A stretch of DNA of 64,000 nucleotides from Pantoea sp. At-9b (GTDB lineage: Bacteria > Pseudomonadota > Gammaproteobacteria > Enterobacterales > Enterobacteriaceae): NCBI RefSeq assembly GCF_000175935.2, contig NC_014839.1, positions 330,055-394,054 on the forward strand, read 5' to 3'. Position numbers and translations under genes: made by a program. Every line of letters begins with the position of its first letter. Position 1 is the stretch's first letter. Below the pieces are notes generated by a model. It had not been told where the DNA came from. It was given only the letters and a program-made list of their open reading frames with translations, and did no database searches. Below, in pieces: positions 1 through 8,998 of the stretch.

Positions 1-535
1 GTTCAGCAAGCTGCGTGCTGATTTCCTCAATCGCACGCACATAACCTAGCGCGCCGAGCGGTGTGGCACCGCCCAGCGGGATGATCATCGGCTTCTCGCC
101 ACGGGCGATGGCCGCATCGGCGTGGGCCTGCATCGCACCTTCAATTTGGGTGAAATAACCATCCGGGTCGAGGAATTGCACCTCGGCTCCGAACAGTTTG
201 TCGAGCAACAGATTACCCTGCCAGCTTGCAGGCGGGTTGCCGCGTAGCACCAGCACCGGACGCATACCAAACTTACGCGCCGCCGCTGCCACCATGCGGG
301 CGTGGTTTGACTGATGTCCTCCGGTGGTGATCACAACGTTAACGCCCGCCTCACAGGCTTCTGCCATCAGGTACTCCAGCTTGCGGACTTTATTGCCGCC
401 GCCACCGAAGCCACTGTAATCATCACGTTTGATGGTAAGATTTATGCCTAATACCTCCCCAAGCCGCGGTAGCGGCTCCAGCGGCGTGGGGAAGAACCCC
501 AACGGCACGCGTGTAAACTCATCGACTGTCTTCAT
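1..535 (-). CDS. PLP-dependent D-cysteine desulfhydrase / ACC deaminase family enzyme (3' end outside window)
   Basis: About 178 N-terminal residues can be read from an ATG at 535-533; the rest lies beyond the left edge. The stretch IKRDDYSGFGGGGNKVRKLE, with the probable Schiff-base lysine at residue 49, and TTGGHQSNHAR are typical of fold-II PLP enzymes that deaminate or desulfhydrate D-cysteine or 1-aminocyclopropane-1-carboxylate. Its start overlaps the end of the upstream peptidase gene by 17 bases, so it is the last visible gene of the peptide-transport operon. A role in breaking down an imported sulfur-containing peptide or amino-acid derivative is inference. Family membership is firm; orthology to dcyD is not established. 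Confidence 0.85.
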   Translation of the reverse strand, partial: MKTVDEFTRVPLGFFPTPLEPLPRLGEVLGINLTIKRDDYSGFGGGGNKVRKLEYLMAEACEAGVNVVITTGGHQSNHARMVAAAARKFGMRPVLVLRGNPPASWQGNLLLDKLFGAEVQFLDPDGYFTQIEGAMQAHADAAIARGEKPMIIPLGGATPLGALGYVRAIEEISTQLAE

Positions 536-1946
536 TAGAATGACCTGTAATAGTATGTTTTAGTACTTCTCTGGTGTTTCCCTGGTGTGGCGCGACCCGG
601 CCAATGGCCGAATCATTGAATGCGGTGAGCCACAGGCTCAGTGACTGCTGGAAGCGTTCCAGACCGGTCAGGGTGACAAATTCGTTCACGGCGTGGGCGT
701 TGCCGCCGTGGCCCAGGCCGCCAATCAGAAAGGCGGGGGCAATAGCAGCGAAGGCGTAAGCCGGGGCGCAACCCGGTGCCCACGGCCAGATTTGCGGCTG
801 AGCGCCCAGCTTTTGATAGCTGGTAATCAGTTCATCAACGCCGCTGGCATGGCGACCAAAGCGGACGCCCGGATAGCGATCAACCAGCTCCAGCACGGTG
901 CCGTTTAAGTCCGGCTGCGCCAGACGTTGCTGCGCAGCGACAATCATCGCATCCTGATCAAACGCGGGCGGGATGCGGAAAGCCAACTCGGCGCTGGCAC
1001 GGAACGGGATCACGCCACGACCGCCAACCGGATCGCTATGCAACTCGGCTAACGTCAGTACCGAGCTGCCGAGTAAGGTTTGCAAACAGGTGACAGTGTC
1101 ACCTGTAATCATCAACTGCTGGCTGCGCCGGAAGCGCAGTTCGTCATCTATGCTGAACGATTGCGCCAGTGTTGCCAGCAATGCATTTGCTTCATCATCG
1201 GGTGTAATGTGGCCCAGCACGCCGCTGTCAGCCGCGGGGGCGATGGCGTCCAGTGCCTGTAACAGACGCCAGGCGGGATTGGCTATCCATCCGGCATTAC
1301 TTGCGTGAATGGCTGAGGACGGGCCGCCCCAGTCACCGCCAGTGACACTTAAGCGCCCGGTAGCCAGCCCGGTAAAGCCAAGATAGACGCGGGGTGCGCC
1401 GCCGCCATATTCACACAGCGATGGGAACAGCACCGCCTCAGCGGGGGCCACCGGACAAGGCTGTTGCGCGAGGTAGCGCCGCAGCGTGCCGCTGCCTACT
1501 TCCTCTTCGCCTTCAAGCAGAATTTCGAGGTTGATCCCCAACTGGTTGTTCTGCAACAACTCCCGCAGCAGAATCAACATCGCGGCTACCGGCCCTTTGT
1601 TGTTTTCTGCGCCGCGTCCGACAAACACATCCCCTAATGCATCCCAGTGGCAGACGCCCCCGACAAACGGCGGCACATCCCAGCCAGCATCATCAGCGGG
1701 CATCACGTCGTACATGTTGTACAGCACCACAGTTTTGCTGGATCCGGTATCAATCCGCACGTGCACCACCGGTGGCTTGTCTGCCGCCTGGCTGGCGACG
1801 GGGTAGGTGACCCGTGCGTTCAGCTGCGTCACCATCCAGGATTCCAGCCAGGCGGCGAGGCCGTGCTGCGCGTCAAGCTGACCCGACACGCTTGGCCAGC
1901 GCGTCAGTTCATTCAGCAGTTCCAGGGTGGCGTCGAGTCGGTTCAC
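519..1946 (-). CDS. M20-family peptidase-like protein with altered metal-site motifs
   Basis: The 475-residue protein has the M20 layout: an N-terminal catalytic domain, a dimerisation domain and a C-terminal catalytic return. The catalytic glutamates sit in LLEGEEEVGSGT and a late histidine in GGLGHGGNAHAVNEF. Two usual metal-binding motifs differ: the GHxDxxP segment reads YNMYDVMP, with Met where His is expected, and GRGxxDxKG reads GRGAENNKG, with Asn where the bridging Asp is expected. The start overlaps the permease stop by four bases, indicating translational coupling. It probably hydrolyses or remodels the substrate of the adjacent ABC importer, but the altered ligands make activity uncertain. 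Confidence 0.85.
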   Translation of the reverse strand: MNRLDATLELLNELTRWPSVSGQLDAQHGLAAWLESWMVTQLNARVTYPVASQAADKPPVVHVRIDTGSSKTVVLYNMYDVMPADDAGWDVPPFVGGVCHWDALGDVFVGRGAENNKGPVAAMLILLRELLQNNQLGINLEILLEGEEEVGSGTLRRYLAQQPCPVAPAEAVLFPSLCEYGGGAPRVYLGFTGLATGRLSVTGGDWGGPSSAIHASNAGWIANPAWRLLQALDAIAPAADSGVLGHITPDDEANALLATLAQSFSIDDELRFRRSQQLMITGDTVTCLQTLLGSSVLTLAELHSDPVGGRGVIPFRASAELAFRIPPAFDQDAMIVAAQQRLAQPDLNGTVLELVDRYPGVRFGRHASGVDELITSYQKLGAQPQIWPWAPGCAPAYAFAAIAPAFLIGGLGHGGNAHAVNEFVTLTGLERFQQSLSLWLTAFNDSAIGRVAPHQGNTREVLKHTITGHSNEDSR

Positions 1947-2857
1947 AGGCGAATCCTCGGGTTAAGCACCAGATACAGCAGGTCGATCAGCAAATTTATC
2001 ACCACGAACACTAACGCGGCCAGTAACACGATGGCCTGTACCAGCGGGAAGTCGCGGTTCTGAATCGCCTGAATTGCCAGACGACCTATGCCCGGCCAGG
2101 CAAAGATAATTTCCGTCACCAATGCGCCGCCGAGCAACGAGGCGAAGTACATCCCCTGAACTGTCACTACCGGGATCAACGCATTACGTAAGCCATGTCG
2201 TACCACGATACGCCACTGACTCAGCCCTTTGGCGCGTGCGGTACGGATATAATCCTGTTGCAGCACTTCCAGCAGGCTGGCACGCGTCAGGCGTGCCACG
2301 GCGCTCATATAAAATGCACCCAAGCTGAAGGCGGGCATAATCAGTGCGGCCACGCTGCCGTAGCCGCTGGCGGGCAACCACTTTAGGTGCAGGCTGAAGA
2401 ATAAAATCATCAGCAGCCCCAGCCAGAACACCGGTATCGCCTGGCCGCTGAAGGCTACCAGACGGCAGATCATATCCCAAATGCTGTGTGGGCGCAGGGC
2501 GCTGACGATACCCAGCAGCAGACCAAGCAGGGAACTCCACACCAGCGCGCTGACGGCCAGCAATGCAGTAGCAGGCAGACGTTCGCCAATCAATGCCAGC
2601 ACCGGCTGGCTGTAGCGCAACGATTCACCAAAATCACCCTGCAATACGCCACTCAGGTAGTGGCCATACTGCCATAGCAACGGGCGGTCAAACCCCATGC
2701 TATGACGAAAGGTATCAATCTCCTGTTGGCTGGAACCGGGTGGCATCATCAACGCCACGGGGTCACCGGTCAAATGCAGGCTAAAGAAAATCAGCAGCGA
2801 TACGCCGAACAACACCAGTACCGACTGCCCGAGGCGATTGAGTAAAATGTTCAGCAT
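1943..2857 (-). CDS. ABC transporter permease, DppB/OppB type
   Basis: An inner-membrane permease of the peptide/nickel/opine importer family, with about six hydrophobic segments and the EAA-type loop around GLRNALIPVVTVQGMYFASL near residues 195-215. I chose the ATG at 2857 (304 residues, MLNILLNRLGQ) over an upstream start that would add 20 unusual residues, because DppB-type proteins normally begin this way. It sits one base after the stop of the partner permease and overlaps the peptidase gene. It should form a heterodimer with the next permease. Confidence 0.92.
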   Translation of the reverse strand: MLNILLNRLGQSVLVLFGVSLLIFFSLHLTGDPVALMMPPGSSQQEIDTFRHSMGFDRPLLWQYGHYLSGVLQGDFGESLRYSQPVLALIGERLPATALLAVSALVWSSLLGLLLGIVSALRPHSIWDMICRLVAFSGQAIPVFWLGLLMILFFSLHLKWLPASGYGSVAALIMPAFSLGAFYMSAVARLTRASLLEVLQQDYIRTARAKGLSQWRIVVRHGLRNALIPVVTVQGMYFASLLGGALVTEIIFAWPGIGRLAIQAIQNRDFPLVQAIVLLAALVFVVINLLIDLLYLVLNPRIRL

Positions 2858-2858
2858 T

Positions 2859-3707
2859 TTAGTCGAACCTCGCGTGGGTACGGCGCAGCAGGGCATCGCC
2901 CAGCAGGTTACAACCAATCACCAATGCCGCGATCACCAGGCCGGGATACAACACCAGCCATTGTGCCAGCAACATATAAGAACGACCTTCGCCAATCAGA
3001 TTGCCAAGGGTCGGCGTCGGTGGCTGAATGCCCATACCGAGAAAACCCACTGAAGCTTCCAGCACAATCAGGCGCGGAATATCCAGCGTCAACAGCACCA
3101 CCAACGGGGTGAGCAGATTGGGCAGAATATGGCGCAGCAAAATGCGCAATGGCGAGAACCCCATCGCTTTCACCGCCTGAATGTACTCCAGCTCACGAAT
3201 TTCCAACGTTTTGGCGCGCGCCACGCGGGCATAGATCGCCCAACTGGTCACTCCCATGATGACGATAATGTTTGTGGTGGAGGCACCCATTAAGGCAATC
3301 ACCAGCAGGATCAGCAGGATAAAGGGCACCGCCAGCTGGATATCGATAAGGCGCATAATTAAGGCATCAACCCAGCCACCGGTATAACCGGCCGCCATGC
3401 CCAGCGCCACGCCGATCACAGCGCCGATGGCGGCGGCCAGCACAACCACCAGTAGCGACAAGCGCGTGCCGGCGAGGATGCGTGAGAGCAGGTCACGGCC
3501 CAGTTGGTCGGTGCCGAGTAAATGGCCGCCAGTGCCTGGCGGTAGGAACATTTCGCTTAACTGGTTGGTTAACGGGTCCGGAAACGGCAGCCATGGAGAC
3601 AGCAACGCCGCCACAATCACCACCAACAGCAGTGTACTGCCGATGATGGCATCACCGTAAAAAATACGGCGTGGCCGACGTTGTAAGGCTGCTGCCGGGT
3701 TAATCAT
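2859..3707 (-). CDS. ABC transporter permease, DppC/OppC type
   Basis: The 282-residue partner permease. It has an N-terminal membrane segment, then the OppC_N-like extracytoplasmic part containing GTDQLGRDLLSRIL, then the permease domain with its EAA loop at ILLRHILPNLLTPLVVLLTL. It overlaps the binding-protein gene by four bases. No ABC ATPase gene is visible in the operon; it may lie past the left edge or be supplied by another importer. Confidence 0.92.
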   Translation of the reverse strand: MINPAAALQRRPRRIFYGDAIIGSTLLLVVIVAALLSPWLPFPDPLTNQLSEMFLPPGTGGHLLGTDQLGRDLLSRILAGTRLSLLVVVLAAAIGAVIGVALGMAAGYTGGWVDALIMRLIDIQLAVPFILLILLVIALMGASTTNIIVIMGVTSWAIYARVARAKTLEIRELEYIQAVKAMGFSPLRILLRHILPNLLTPLVVLLTLDIPRLIVLEASVGFLGMGIQPPTPTLGNLIGEGRSYMLLAQWLVLYPGLVIAALVIGCNLLGDALLRRTHARFD

Positions 3708-5206
3708 TTCAGCCTCAGATCGAACAGCGGGATGCGGGCATCGACACGGCCTTTAAAGGTCAGCGCGTCGCTGTGCGCATACAGCGTGTCTTCACGGTAC
3801 AGCGGGATCAGCGGTTGCTGCTCGGCTACGCGTTGCTGAATCTGCTCCAGCAGCATTTTACGTTTCGCGGCATCCACCGTCTGGCGGCTCTGATCCAGCA
3901 GCTTATCCATTTCCGGATCGTTCACCGTGGAGTACGGTTCGCCGCTGTGTAAAATCGGGAACAGAGCGGCATCGGCGTCCAGTGTCTGGGTCGATCCCCA
4001 TGCCAGCATATACATCGGGGCCTGCTTCTGCGCTGCCACCTGCTGGGTATAAACCGACCATTCCGGCACCTCCAGCTGGGCTTTGACGCCGATCGCGGCC
4101 AGATCCTGCACGATCGCCTGCGCGACATCGGCGCTGGCGATATAGCGACGTGGGGCCTGGAAGCGCAGGGTAAAGCCATTCGGATAACCGGCCTGTGTCA
4201 ACAAAGTTTTGGCTTTGGCGACGTCCTGGGTCGTGGCGGGCACGGCCAGATAACCGAAATCGTTTGCGCCCGCTATCGTACCGGTCGGGGTACCGTAGCC
4301 GTGCAGTAATTGCTGAGTATAGGCCTGGCGATTCAGCGCCAGCGACAGCGCCTGACGAACACGCACATCATTCAACGGTTTTTCGCTGTTTTTCAGACCA
4401 AGGTAGATGGTCAGTCCGCCGCCTTTCACCTGCTCCAGCTCAACGCCAGGGCGGTTTTTCAGCGCCGGAACGAGATCAGCAGGAACGCTTTCCACCAGTT
4501 GAACTTCACCGGTCAGTAACGAGGTGATGCGAGCGGTGGCTTCCGGGATCGGACGCCAGGTAACGCGCTCAATCGCCGGTTTGCCGCGCCAGTACGCATC
4601 ATTGGCTACCATCATTACTTTTTCATCCGGGATAAAAGTATCGAGCTTGTAAGCACCACTACCAATTGGTTTACGGGCGAATTCGCTGGCTCCCACTTTT
4701 TTCACATAGATGGGCGGGACGATATAGGTCGGATAGCGACTCATGCGGGTCGGCAGCAGCGGATCAGGACCATTAGTATGGATCAGCAGCTGATAATCAT
4801 TGACCACTTCCACCGATTTGATGGTGCGGATGTAGGAGATAGTGGGCGCGTGGTTGGCCGGGTCGAGAATACGGTCGATAGAAAATTTGACCGCTTCGGC
4901 ATTCACCGGTTCACCATCAGTGAAACTGACGCCTTTGCGCAGGTTGAATTGCCAGGTGGTGTCGTTGATGGCTTTCCAGTCGGTCGCCAGCCCCGGTTGC
5001 AGCGACATGTCATCTGCGCGGCGTACCAGGGTATCGAAGATATTATCCACCAGAGTGGCGGCTTCTTTCAGAAAGCCAGGGTCCAAAGCGGTCGCTGAGG
5101 CGGGCTGGGCAATGGTCAGCTCTGCCGCCTGCAAACTGGCAGGCAACAGGGCAAAAAGCAATGCGGTGGTAGCAAACTTCACTGCAGGTAGTCTCATAAA
5201 CTTCAT
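3704..5206 (-). CDS. Periplasmic substrate-binding protein, peptide/nickel (SBP_bac_5) family
   Basis: First gene of the operon, about 500 residues. A signal peptide (basic MKFMRLPAVKF, a hydrophobic core, cleavage near ASLQA|AEL) is followed by the family pattern PASATALDPGFLKEA, then DGEPVNAEAVKFSIDRILDP. It captures a peptide-like solute and delivers it to the two permeases. The start is ambiguous: ATGs lie at 5218, 5206 and 5197 and none has a strong ribosome-binding site; 5206 gives a conventional signal peptide. Expression is probably controlled by the divergent GntR-type gene. Confidence 0.9.
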   Translation of the reverse strand: MKFMRLPAVKFATTALLFALLPASLQAAELTIAQPASATALDPGFLKEAATLVDNIFDTLVRRADDMSLQPGLATDWKAINDTTWQFNLRKGVSFTDGEPVNAEAVKFSIDRILDPANHAPTISYIRTIKSVEVVNDYQLLIHTNGPDPLLPTRMSRYPTYIVPPIYVKKVGASEFARKPIGSGAYKLDTFIPDEKVMMVANDAYWRGKPAIERVTWRPIPEATARITSLLTGEVQLVESVPADLVPALKNRPGVELEQVKGGGLTIYLGLKNSEKPLNDVRVRQALSLALNRQAYTQQLLHGYGTPTGTIAGANDFGYLAVPATTQDVAKAKTLLTQAGYPNGFTLRFQAPRRYIASADVAQAIVQDLAAIGVKAQLEVPEWSVYTQQVAAQKQAPMYMLAWGSTQTLDADAALFPILHSGEPYSTVNDPEMDKLLDQSRQTVDAAKRKMLLEQIQQRVAEQQPLIPLYREDTLYAHSDALTFKGRVDARIPLFDLRLK

Positions 5207-5218
5207 CCCAAAATGCAT

Positions 5219-5363
5219 TCGGTAACGTAGTGTAAAGAGTGGTGCTGTGTTGATCGTGCTTCGCTTGTTTTGTAATACATGATATATCCTATAGCGAGCC
5301 GTTTTGGCAACAAAACATTTAAACTTCTTACCATTTGCTTAATCCGGGAAAGGAAAAAAACGC
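5219..5363. promoter_or_regulatory. Divergent promoter region between transporter operon and GntR-type regulator
   Basis: This 145-base AT-rich spacer must contain the promoters of both the leftward transporter operon and the rightward regulator. Segments such as TTGTAATACATGATATATCC could hold a promoter and operator half-sites, but I see no clear palindrome. The regulator has a purine-rich ribosome-binding site (GGGAAAGGA) ahead of its ATG. Autoregulation and control of the operon are inferred from the divergent layout. Confidence 0.45.
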
Positions 5364-6020
5364 ATGATTGAGATGGAAAAAGCCCAGCGCCTCAGTCTGA
5401 CCGCCCAAGTCGAAGCCACGCTGCGCAGCGCCCTGATTGTCGGCAAGCTCAAGCCCGGTGCGCGTCTTGTAACACGCGATCTAGCCGCACAGCTGGGCAC
5501 CAGCATCACCCCGGTGCGTGAGGCGTTGTTGCGTTTAGTTTCCGCCGGGGCGTTGAATGCCACACCGGCAGCGGCATTCCTGGTACCAGAAATGACTTTG
5601 ACGCGCTATCAGGAGATCACCCTTATACGTAAGCAACTTGAAGGGTTAGCGGTACGCATAGCGACACCTAATATCAACAAGAAACATCTTTCTGAGCTGA
5701 AAAAACTATGCGAGTCCTTTATGGAGGCCAAATTGAGTGGCGATGTTGAAAACGCTTTGGAAGCCAATCGCGCTTTTCGTTTCACGCTGTACGGCAATGC
5801 GCAAATGCCCACGCTGGTCATGTTGATAGAACAGCTTTGGGTGCAGATTGGGCCCTGCCTGAATTATCTCTATCCGCAACCAATGGAAATGACCAGAGGG
5901 CATAATTATGATCACCTGCTTGACGCGTTGAAGACAAAGGATGTTGCTGCGGCGGAGCGGGTGGTGATGAAGGCGATCGACGACGGAGCGGCGATTTTGA
6001 TGCGGACGTATTTTGTTTGA
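5364..6020 (+). CDS. GntR-family transcriptional regulator with FCD domain
   Basis: The 218-residue protein has an N-terminal winged helix of the FadR type (residues about 10-75, containing TRDLAAQLGTSITPVREALL) and a C-terminal all-helical FCD effector domain (about 85-215). Such regulators usually repress a neighbouring catabolic operon until a small carboxylate or amino-acid ligand binds. It is transcribed away from the peptide-transporter operon, its likely target. The ligand cannot be read from sequence. Confidence 0.92.
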   Translation: MIEMEKAQRLSLTAQVEATLRSALIVGKLKPGARLVTRDLAAQLGTSITPVREALLRLVSAGALNATPAAAFLVPEMTLTRYQEITLIRKQLEGLAVRIATPNINKKHLSELKKLCESFMEAKLSGDVENALEANRAFRFTLYGNAQMPTLVMLIEQLWVQIGPCLNYLYPQPMEMTRGHNYDHLLDALKTKDVAAAERVVMKAIDDGAAILMRTYFV

Positions 6021-6093
6021 TGGCTTTCTGGGACGCAGTAAAGAGCGCCGCTACAGAAACTAACCTTTGGCGTTGCGGCGTGACCTAGTGTGC

Positions 6094-6357
6094 TTAAAGT
6101 TCATAATAGAATCGACAAGCCACTATCGTGATTTCACCATTATTTACGCTGTAAACAAGTCGATGCTCCCGGCTTATACGCCGTGAATAAAGGGCGGGAT
6201 TCTTGTAATGCCTTAACTGTTCAGGTTTGCCAATACCTTGCAACGGATTCTCATGAGTAGCTTTAATCAGCTCCCTGAGACGTTCAAACAGCTTTGGATC
6301 ATTCTCTTTCCAGTAGTTGTAATCTTTGGCACCACGTTTGGTAAATAACGTTTTCAA
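6094..6357 (-). CDS. yoeB: YoeB-type mRNA interferase toxin
   Basis: The 87-residue protein matches the YoeB fold pattern, including YWKENDPKLFERLRELI, GIGKPEQL and SREHRLVYSV. YoeB cleaves mRNA at the ribosomal A site. The glutamate in GKPEQL and the arginine in EHRLVY, both catalytic in E. coli YoeB, are present. The C-terminus is CRFYYEL where E. coli ends CRYHY, so the catalytic histidine position holds tyrosine. The start overlaps the antitoxin gene by four bases. Confidence 0.9.
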   Translation of the reverse strand: MKTLFTKRGAKDYNYWKENDPKLFERLRELIKATHENPLQGIGKPEQLRHYKNPALYSRRISREHRLVYSVNNGEITIVACRFYYEL

Positions 6358-6599
6358 ACGTCGATTTCAACCACGTCGCCGTTGTCCAACTCATTTAGCG
6401 AGGCGTTCAAATACGCCGCATTGGCCGGATTGCTGAACAGATACAACGTTTCTATCATTGCGTCATATTCCGCTGCATCAATCATGACCACGTCCGGCGC
6501 GTCACGGCGTAAAATGCGTACAGGTTCGGCATTGTCAGACACGCGCTGCATGGTGTCTGCGAAATGTTTACGGGCATCGGTAAATGTTAGTGTATGCAT
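6354..6599 (-). CDS. yefM: YefM/Phd-family antitoxin
   Basis: The 81-residue protein has the Phd/YefM N-terminal DNA-binding and dimerisation part (residues 1-50, with FTDARKHFADTMQRVSDN and VVMIDAAEYDAM). Its acidic C-terminal tail, ELDNGDVVEIDV, would wrap and neutralise the toxin. It is the first gene of a two-gene operon and should repress that operon together with YoeB. The pair lies between cargo genes and may stabilise the plasmid. Confidence 0.92.
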   Translation of the reverse strand: MHTLTFTDARKHFADTMQRVSDNAEPVRILRRDAPDVVMIDAAEYDAMIETLYLFSNPANAAYLNASLNELDNGDVVEIDV

Positions 6600-6671
6600 G
6601 ATGGATGGTTACTCCTTAATCGAGATGGCGCAGTCTGATTATAAACATGTACGTATTTAAGTACAACACTC

Positions 6672-7970
6672 TCAACTCCCCCAACGACTGCGCAGATAAT
6701 TGACGGCCTGCTGCGTTTGTGGCTGGTTAAGGTAGTTCTCTCTGAACAGGATCGTGCCACTGATTTGCGGCAATGATTCATTCAAATCCAGCTGTTTTTT
6801 CAGCTCCGGTACCCCGCCATTTATTGTCCAGTCTGGCTCATTCTTTGACGGTTCACCCACTTTATACAATGCGACGCCAATGTAGAGACGGGTATGGGTG
6901 GGTTTCACCACATTTGCCCACCAGTTGGCCAGCACGTCATAACGCGCAGCCTGGCGTGAGAAAGGCCAGTATATTTGTGGTGCAATATAATCCAGCAACC
7001 CCATCTGTACCCACTGGCGGGTGTCGGCAAAAGCCTCATCGTAGGTAGCTGCACCACGGGTATCTGACCCGGAGGGATCATGTGACAGATTACGCCACAC
7101 GCCCGCCGGACTGACGCCGAACTCGACATCGGGTTTCAGCTGTTTGATGGTGCGCGACACCTGCTCAATCAGCAACTGAGTGTTATGACGTCGCCAGTCG
7201 GCTTTGGACGCAAATCTCGCACCATATTCTCTGAACATCTGGTTATCATTCAGCGCAGAACCCGGCGATTCCGCATAGAAATAATCATCAAACTGGACAC
7301 CGTCGACCGGATAATGGGCCACAACTTCCGCCACAATGCTGGTGATCCAGTCGCGCACGGCCGGGATGCCGGGATCCAACACAAAGCGTTCGCCTGCGGT
7401 GCGGATCCAGTCACGATGCAGAACAAACACGCTGGCAGGATGCAGTGACAGGGTGGCGTTCAGTTCCGCCACGGTGGACGGTTTGGTGTTTACCGATACG
7501 CGATAAGGGTTAAACCAGGCGTGCACCTTCATGCCGCGTTTATGCGCTTCATCCAGCATAAATTGCAGAGGGTCATAGCCGGGATCAGCACCGATCTTGC
7601 CTGTCAGCATATCGGACCAGGGTAGAATTTTAGAAGCCCACAGCGCGGTGCTATCCGGTTTTACCTGGAAGAACACGGTGTTGATACCCAGGTTCTTCAG
7701 CTTATCCAGTTTGTCGATGAGCGCTTTTTGCTGCTGGTTGATGCGGCTGGTGGCACTGCTGGCACTTACTGATGCGACCGGCGGCCAGTCGAGTCGCGAT
7801 ACGGTCGCCAGCCAGACGCCACGCATCGGTTCCTGGTGGGTGACCGGTTTGGTCAGCACCGGCGTTTTCGCAATGGGAGCGAGCGGAGTGACCAGTGATT
7901 TCGGTGGTTCTGATGAGCAGTTAGAGAGTAACAGGGCAATGGCAACCAGCAGGCCAGTCCTTTTGAGCAA
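6672..7970 (-). CDS. digH: Glycosyl-hydrolase-like (GHL10) lipoprotein, DigH/YddW type
   Basis: A 432-residue lipoprotein. The signal peptide ends in the lipobox-like LLLSNC (Cys18), so it is probably anchored in the outer membrane. The body carries the GHL10 pattern: PMRGVWLATVSRLDWPP, KVHAWFNPYR, HYPVDGVQFDDYFY and FGVSPAGVWRN, the last with acidic residues expected in the barrel active site. E. coli DigH binds and cleaves denuded peptidoglycan glycan at the division site. It has its own transcription unit. Confidence 0.82.
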   Translation of the reverse strand: MLKRTGLLVAIALLLSNCSSEPPKSLVTPLAPIAKTPVLTKPVTHQEPMRGVWLATVSRLDWPPVASVSASSATSRINQQQKALIDKLDKLKNLGINTVFFQVKPDSTALWASKILPWSDMLTGKIGADPGYDPLQFMLDEAHKRGMKVHAWFNPYRVSVNTKPSTVAELNATLSLHPASVFVLHRDWIRTAGERFVLDPGIPAVRDWITSIVAEVVAHYPVDGVQFDDYFYAESPGSALNDNQMFREYGARFASKADWRRHNTQLLIEQVSRTIKQLKPDVEFGVSPAGVWRNLSHDPSGSDTRGAATYDEAFADTRQWVQMGLLDYIAPQIYWPFSRQAARYDVLANWWANVVKPTHTRLYIGVALYKVGEPSKNEPDWTINGGVPELKKQLDLNESLPQISGTILFRENYLNQPQTQQAVNYLRSRWGS

Positions 7971-8180
7971 GATGGCGATAATAAACTCCTGTTTAGCTTA
8001 AGAGCGTGCACATGAATACTTTCTGATTATCCGGAGAAATGTCAAGGCGACAAGCCACTGCAGGCCTTGCTGAATGTCGGCCTCACTGGCAAGTTCACTC
8101 ATCAGGATTGCGCACCGGCGAGAAAGTCAGTCCAGAACTTGGCTCTAAAATAACAAATTATTTCACAGGGATATATCAAC

Positions 8181-8984
8181 ATGGATCAGACCCGTAATCT
8201 GCCATTATTTTCCACAATCGCTGGTATTAGCGGGCCGTTTCCGGCAGGTCTGGAAACGCTAAACACTTTCCACGACGGCTGGCCTCGTACCATTCCATTT
8301 GAAAATGTTGATGTACTTCTTAACCGACAACTCAGTATTGAGCTTGAAGACATTACCGATAAATTGCTGCACAAAAGACGTGGGGGCTATTGCTTCGAGC
8401 ACAATTTATTGCTCAAACAGATTCTGGAAGAGGTGGGCTTTGCCGTGTCGCACCACCTCGCCAGGGTAGTCTGGGGGCAGGACGAACTCACTTCCGCGTC
8501 TCAGACACATATGCTGCTGATAGTTACCCTGGAGGGCAGTAAATACCTCGTGGATGTTGGGTTAGGTGGTGTCAGCCTGACTACGCCTCTGAGGCTGGAA
8601 GAGAGCGAGCAAAAGGGATTTGTGCTGGAGCGCATCGATAACGTTCAATGGCTTCTCTCCCTGAATGGGCAGGACGGCAAACGGCTGATGTATCTGTTTG
8701 AAAAGCGTCCATGCGAACCGGCCGACGTTTTGGTCGCCAGCCATTTCGTTGCTGCCTATGAAAGTTCTTTGTTTCGTCATAACCTGATGATGACAACGCT
8801 ATGTAATGGTGAACAGTACAATCTGTTTAATAAGCATCTGACGATCCACACGGGTATGAAAACGGAACAACAGGCCGAGACCTATGATGCGTTCTTTCAT
8901 ATGGTCAGCGCGTTCTACAGTCGCCTAGGGGTACTAAGTTGTGAGGATATGCAGGCTATATTCGACAAAATTAATAATCGTTAA
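8181..8984 (+). CDS. nat: Arylamine N-acetyltransferase
   Basis: A 267-residue enzyme that transfers acetyl from acetyl-CoA to arylamines or hydrazines. The cysteine-protease-like triad is visible: Cys71 in RRGGYCFEHN, His110 in SQTHMLLIV and Asp125 in YLVDVGLGG. The N-terminal PFENVDVLL is also typical. Length and motif spacing match active family members. It may share a transcript with the lysine-rich gene that starts 14 bases downstream. Confidence 0.93.
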   Translation: MDQTRNLPLFSTIAGISGPFPAGLETLNTFHDGWPRTIPFENVDVLLNRQLSIELEDITDKLLHKRRGGYCFEHNLLLKQILEEVGFAVSHHLARVVWGQDELTSASQTHMLLIVTLEGSKYLVDVGLGGVSLTTPLRLEESEQKGFVLERIDNVQWLLSLNGQDGKRLMYLFEKRPCEPADVLVASHFVAAYESSLFRHNLMMTTLCNGEQYNLFNKHLTIHTGMKTEQQAETYDAFFHMVSAFYSRLGVLSCEDMQAIFDKINNR

Positions 8985-8998
8985 GTGGATGGAAAGCG

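Noticed and set aside
3535..3550. ops-like GGCGGTAG sequence
   Set aside because: It is inside a permease gene on the non-coding side, far from tra, and the following bases do not fit the ops consensus.
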